Shown here piece after piece: positions 60,227-64,000 of a DNA stretch of 64,000 bases. Numbering within the stretch: the stretch's first letter is position 1; each line of letters begins with the position of its first letter. The position numbers and the translations under genes are program-made. The stretch spans positions 50,982,628 through 51,046,627 of the forward strand of contig NC_135722.1 in assembly GCF_964656455.1 (NCBI RefSeq), written 5' to 3'. Origin of the DNA: Halichoerus grypus (taxonomy: Eukaryota > Chordata > Mammalia > Carnivora > Phocidae). The notes below the pieces were generated by a model that saw nothing but the letters and a program-made list of their open reading frames with translations, was not told where the DNA came from and searched no databases.

Positions 60227-61394
60227 TGTTAGGATAAGAATGTTAAGAAGCAAATTTTGATTGTTAGGAGCTATGGATTTGGTCTGTAGAACCTAGTGCC
60301 CAAATTAACTCTAAAATCTTCAATATAAGGATGACTGTCACAGAGAAAAAACTATTACTTACTTCTGAATCCTGATATATCTGCTGTATAGATGTCAGAT
60401 GTACATGAACAGATTGCTGGTTGTGGGGATTTAGAATAAGAAAATGGATGGCAAATTTAGTGTAATAACTATTACTCCTCAGTTTTTGCTGTGCTGATGA
60501 TGGGTCAAAAAATGTAGTCAACAGAGAGTGAAGTGGATGTGATGGGGCTGTGACTCAAGACAGCAGTATGAGAGAGATTGCAGTCAAAATGAAATGGTCT
60601 AGACATCTAATCCCTAGCACAACTGTCATTCCAAATGAACTGTTGAAAAACAAATACATAGATAGAGCCACAAAGGTCTAGACTTCTGTTAAGTATTTCC
60701 AAGAATATTTTCCCTGGAAAGGAGAGTCACCAGTTAATAGGGTAAAGGCTCAGTCTGTACACTTTGTGACACCTGTTAAATTGAGAAGGCAGGAAACTTC
60801 AAGCAGATCTCATTACTAAAAGAGAAATGATGTTTATGTGAAATATAGCCTCTGGTTCCAAGAGAATGCATTAGAGTCACTTGAAGAAGAGCCTTTCAAA
60901 ATACAAATGTCTACATCCCAATCCTGGACATTTTGGTCCTCATTTCTAGAATGGGACCTGGGGGGTTTTATTTTTGAAAAGCTTGCTAGCTAATTCTGAT
61001 ATGGCTCTCTTGAACCACTGGTTTCAGTGAGCTTTGTTTAATTGGAATTATTAAATTCCCGGATGTTGGGATAAAGAACTAAGTGTTGGAATTTTTTCCT
61101 GGGGGGAGTTTAGGGGACAGAATGTTGATTTTTGTAAAACCATTAGGTATTTAGGGACAGGTTCATCTTTTCCAATGTTGCACAAAATGTTTTGGTTATT
61201 AGAATAACTGGAAGTACTGAAGGAACACTAGAACATTGTGGGGAGCACCTCTAAGTGTTTAATTCTATTATATGAATGAGGTATGATATTACTAGAAGAA
61301 AAAACTGTTCCATCAATGTGTATATAATAGAAAAATCATCCTACCTGTCACAAAATCCAGGTAAGTATGATTGGCTATTTTCTGAGATTTTTAT

Positions 61395-61600
61395 CTATCT
61401 ATTTATTTATTTATTTTTAAGATTTTATTTATTTGACACAGAGAGACACACAGGGAGAGGGAACACAAGCAGGGGGAGTGGGAGAGGGAGAAGCAGGCTT
61501 CCCGCTGAGCAGAGAGCCCGATGCGGGGCTTGGTCCCAGGACCCTGGGATCATGACCTGAGCCAAAGGCAGACGCTCAGTAACTGAGCCACCTAGGCGCC
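61395..61600 (-). repeat. Can-SINE
   Basis: ATCTATCTATTTATTTATTT expansion at the T end; target duplication CTGAGATTTTTAT. Confidence 0.93.
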
Positions 61601-62138
61601 CCCTGAGATTTTTATTAAAAGTACATAGTTTACTCAGTGGTCTGCTAGCTTAGTGGTAGCAGATACCTTAAGTTTAAGGAAAATTTATCAGAGGGACAGT
61701 GTTTACTTTTGAATAGACTAACTTTTTTTAATGCAAATCTGGGGAGGGGCGGAAACCAAACTTTTGTACTTGTTGGAACACTTTGGTCCAACTCATTAAG
61801 TGCCTGGTTTAGATACTGGAGAGGAATCATTCATATGAGGTGGGGGATTTTCACCAAAGATTTTCTGTAATGTTCCCAGACAAAGATAGGTAAGTAGGGG
61901 ACCGTAAAGAATGGTCTTAAGAAATAATCTCAAAGAGAATGTCAGGGCACCAGAATCTCAGATTTGGAGATGGTAGGAGGGACATGCATAGTTTAAAGAA
62001 CATTTAATATTACAACATTTTATATACCCCCCCAAATAGGGCAGAAAAAGTTTTTATAATGCAAAATACAGAAAATAAAGCCTGACAAAAATTTTAACTT
62101 CTCAGGTGGTTGTGATAACAGAATATCATTGTAATTTT

Positions 62139-62331
62139 TTTTTAAAGATTTTTAAATTTATTTATTTGATAGAGACACAGTGAGAGAGGGAACACAAGCA
62201 GGGGGAGTGGGAGAGGGAGAAGCAGGCTCCCTGCTGAGCAGGGAGCCCGACGCGGGGCTCGATCTCAGGACCCTGGGACCATGACCCGAACTGAAGGCAG
62301 ACGCTCACCGCCTGAGCCACCCAAGCGCCCT
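62139..62331 (-). repeat. Can-SINE
   Basis: Target duplication TCATTGTAATTTTT; ends GAGCCACCCAAGCGCCC. It is the closest SINE upstream of NUP98 exon 2. Confidence 0.93.
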
Positions 62332-62697
62332 TTCATTGTAATTTTTAATGGGTATTGTTGATAACCTCCTAGATCTGGCATAGTGGACCCAAAATCTTCA
62401 TTAAAAGGGAACTTAAAAAAACAAAACAAAACATTGTTTTAAATAAGGGATGATTGTTGGTGGGATATGAAGTTTAACCTTAAATTATGGTACTAATAAT
62501 TCAGCTCAATTTTAGAAGGTCTTTTATTATATAGAGTTTTAGGATATTGAATGAGAGTGAACATTATGCTATAGTTTGGATGGGACTAAACTTGTACAAT
62601 GACATTTTTTGAAAGAATTACATTGTATTCTGTGGTCCTTAAAAAGGTGATAATTTTTTCTTCTTTCAGCTTGCTGAAGCAAAGACTCATTTTGAAG

Positions 62698-62773
62698 ATG
62701 TTTAATAAGTCATTTGGAACACCCTTTGGGGGTGGCACTGGTGGCTTTGGCACAACTTCAACATTTGGGCAGA
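62698..62773 (+). CDS. NUP98: NUP98 first coding exon (partial gene)
   Basis: Exon 62670-62773: acceptor TTCTTCTTTCAG, 28 untranslated bases, ATG at 62698, 25 codons plus one base, donor GTAAGT at 62774. The peptide MFNKSFGTPFGGGTGG then FGTTSTFGQ is the conserved NUP98 N-terminus with its first FG repeats. The split codon (A before the donor) fits the expected Asn. From family knowledge, NUP98-NUP96 is made as a precursor that cleaves itself; NUP98 supplies GLFG repeats for the pore barrier, binds RAE1 and acts in mRNA export. The N-terminal repeat part is the portion found in leukaemia fusions. The remainder of the gene lies to the right of the window. Confidence 0.96.
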
Positions 62774-62853
62774 GTAAGTTTTACAAAAGAACAAAAGAAG
62801 GGGAAAAACTTAAGCTATTCTTATTAAGAACAAATCCATTCTGATGGCTGAAA

Positions 62854-63466
62854 TAAAAAACACAAATAACAGGTGCTGGCGAGGATGTGGAGAAAAAGGA
62901 ACTTCCTTTCCCACTGTTGGTGGAAATGCAGACTGGTACAGCCACTGTGGAAAACAGTGTGGAGGTTCCTCAGAAATTAAAAAATAGAATTAGCGTACAA
63001 TCCACTGTGGAAAACAGTGTGGAGGTTCCTCAGAAATTAAAAAATAGAATTAGCGTACAATCCAGTAATTCCACTACTGCTTATTTACCCAAAGAAAACC
63101 AAAATGCTAATTCAAAAAGATATATGCACCCCTGTGTTTATTGCAGCATTATTTGCAAGAGCCAAGATATGGCAACAACCTGAGTGTCCATAGACTGATG
63201 AATGGATAAAGATGTGGTATATATACAATGGAATATTACTCATAAAGAGTGAGATCTTGCCATTGTAGCAACATGGTTGGATCTAGAGGGTATAATGCTA
63301 AGTGAAATAAGTCAGAGAAAGACAAATACCATGATTCCACTCATATGTGGAATTTAAGAAACAAAACAGATGAAGAAAAAAGAGACCAAAAAACAGACTC
63401 TTAAATACAGATTCTGAAACTAATGTAACACTGTGTGTTAATTATACTTGAATAAATAAATTTAAA
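62854..63466 (+). mobile_element. 5'-truncated L1 insertion just after NUP98 exon 2
   Basis: L1 3' end in sense with NUP98: CAGGTGCTGGCGAGGATGTG, AGCCAAGATATGGCAACAAC, ATGGAATATTACTCATAAAG, CTTGAATAAATAAATTTAAA and an A tail. An approximate target duplication around CATTCTGATGGCT / CATTCTGATAGCT flanks it. It carries a 60-bp internal tandem duplication. The ORF fragments are noncoding. Confidence 0.88.
62942..63061 (+). repeat. Perfect 60-bp tandem duplication inside the L1
   Basis: The unit beginning CCACTGTGGAAAACAGTGTG repeats exactly with a 60-base period, two copies. Confidence 0.96.
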
Positions 63467-63711
63467 AAAAAACCAGATCATTCTGATAGCTTCAGATAGG
63501 AATTTTATTCATACTTTGGTCTTATAACAAATTCTCTTTGATCAATGACCGGATAAGATCTTGTTAGAATTTTCTAAGAAAATAGAAATAGTTTGGAGTT
63601 TTCATGGTTTTTTGATCATTCGTAGAAGGTACTTGAAATACCTTTTTATTTTTTTAGAGCATACACATGAGCCCGGGGGGTGGGGGGGAGAGGGGCAGAG
63701 AGAGAAAAAAA

Positions 63712-63898
63712 TTTTTTTTTTTTTAAGATTTTATTTGAGAGAGAGACGGCACAAGATGCAGGGGTGGGGGCAAAGGGAGAGGGAGAAGTAGATTCCCTGC
63801 TGAGCAGGGAGTCCGACAAGGGGCTCGATCCCAGGACCCTGAGATCATGACCTGAGCCAAAGGCAGGCACTTAACGGCCTGAGCCACCCAGGCGCCCC
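63712..63898 (-). repeat. Can-SINE
   Basis: Poly-T, AAGATTTTATTTGAGAGAGA, ending GAGCCACCCAGGCGCCCC. A T/G-rich older SINE remnant precedes it from about 63650. Confidence 0.9.
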
Positions 63899-63904
63899 TT
63901 CCTT

Positions 63905-63935
63905 TTGTTGTTGTTGTTGTTGTTGTTGTTGTTGA
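63905..63935 (+). repeat. (TTG)n microsatellite
   Basis: About ten GTT units directly next to the SINE head end; simple repeat. Confidence 0.93.
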
Positions 63936-64000
63936 ACATATTTCCTGTCATAGAACTATGGAATTAGAATCTTGGTTGGAACCTGAACATGTGTATTCTG

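Noticed and set aside
62887..63183. ORF after NUP98 exon 2 with a repeated peptide
   Set aside because: It is L1 3'-end sequence; the repeated peptide comes from the 60-bp tandem duplication.

Overview
This is nuclear genomic DNA from a mammal, almost certainly a caniform carnivore of the bear/seal/mustelid type. The species signal is the abundance of tRNA-Lys-derived Can-SINEs: heads reading GGCGCCTGGGTGGCTCAG, CT-rich bodies ending in TCAAATAAATAAA, and poly-A tails. Genes are recognised from spliced protein-coding exons. The order and orientation match, in reverse, the human 11p15.4 block STIM1-RHOG-PGAP2-NUP98. There are no prokaryotic features, CRISPR arrays or viral genes that I can support.

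Layout. Positions 1-700 are a CpG-rich end, probably the promoter or first exon of STIM1 (minus strand, inferred from synteny only). Positions 0.7-9.7 kb are intergenic, with SINEs, an L1 fragment and L2/MIR relics. A CpG island at 9.7-10.9 kb holds the RHOG promoter and noncoding exon 1 (donor after 10619). A 9.3 kb intron leads to exon 2, which carries the whole 191-aa RHOG reading frame (20032-20607) and a polyA signal at 21181. PGAP2 lies tail-to-tail with RHOG on the minus strand. Its shared coding exons are at 22720-22850, 23060-23168, 23829-23935 and 24077-24329. It has two homologous alternative first coding exons, at 27912-28080 (B) and 32077-32251 (A), and a noncoding exon ending at 34767 in a second CpG island. 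A further CpG island at 43.8-44.9 kb carries NUP98 exon 1 (plus strand) and is probably shared with the distal PGAP2 promoter. NUP98 intron 1 (44.6-62.7 kb) is packed with Can-SINEs and contains a processed RPS10 pseudogene. NUP98 exon 2, with its start codon and first FG repeats, is at 62670-62773; the rest of the gene lies beyond the window.

The genes do not form a pathway. RHOG is a plasma-membrane Rho GTPase, PGAP2 remodels the lipid of GPI anchors in the Golgi, and NUP98 is an FG nucleoporin. They are neighbours by conserved synteny.

Most interesting observations: the duplicated, frame-exclusive PGAP2 first coding exons encoding two versions of the N-terminus and first membrane helix; a segment of the RHOG 3'UTR duplicated in the RHOG intron; three retroposons inserted one after another at the same target site inside a Tigger DNA transposon; and a roughly 26.7 kb stretch free of Can-SINEs over RHOG and PGAP2, flanked by very dense SINE territory.
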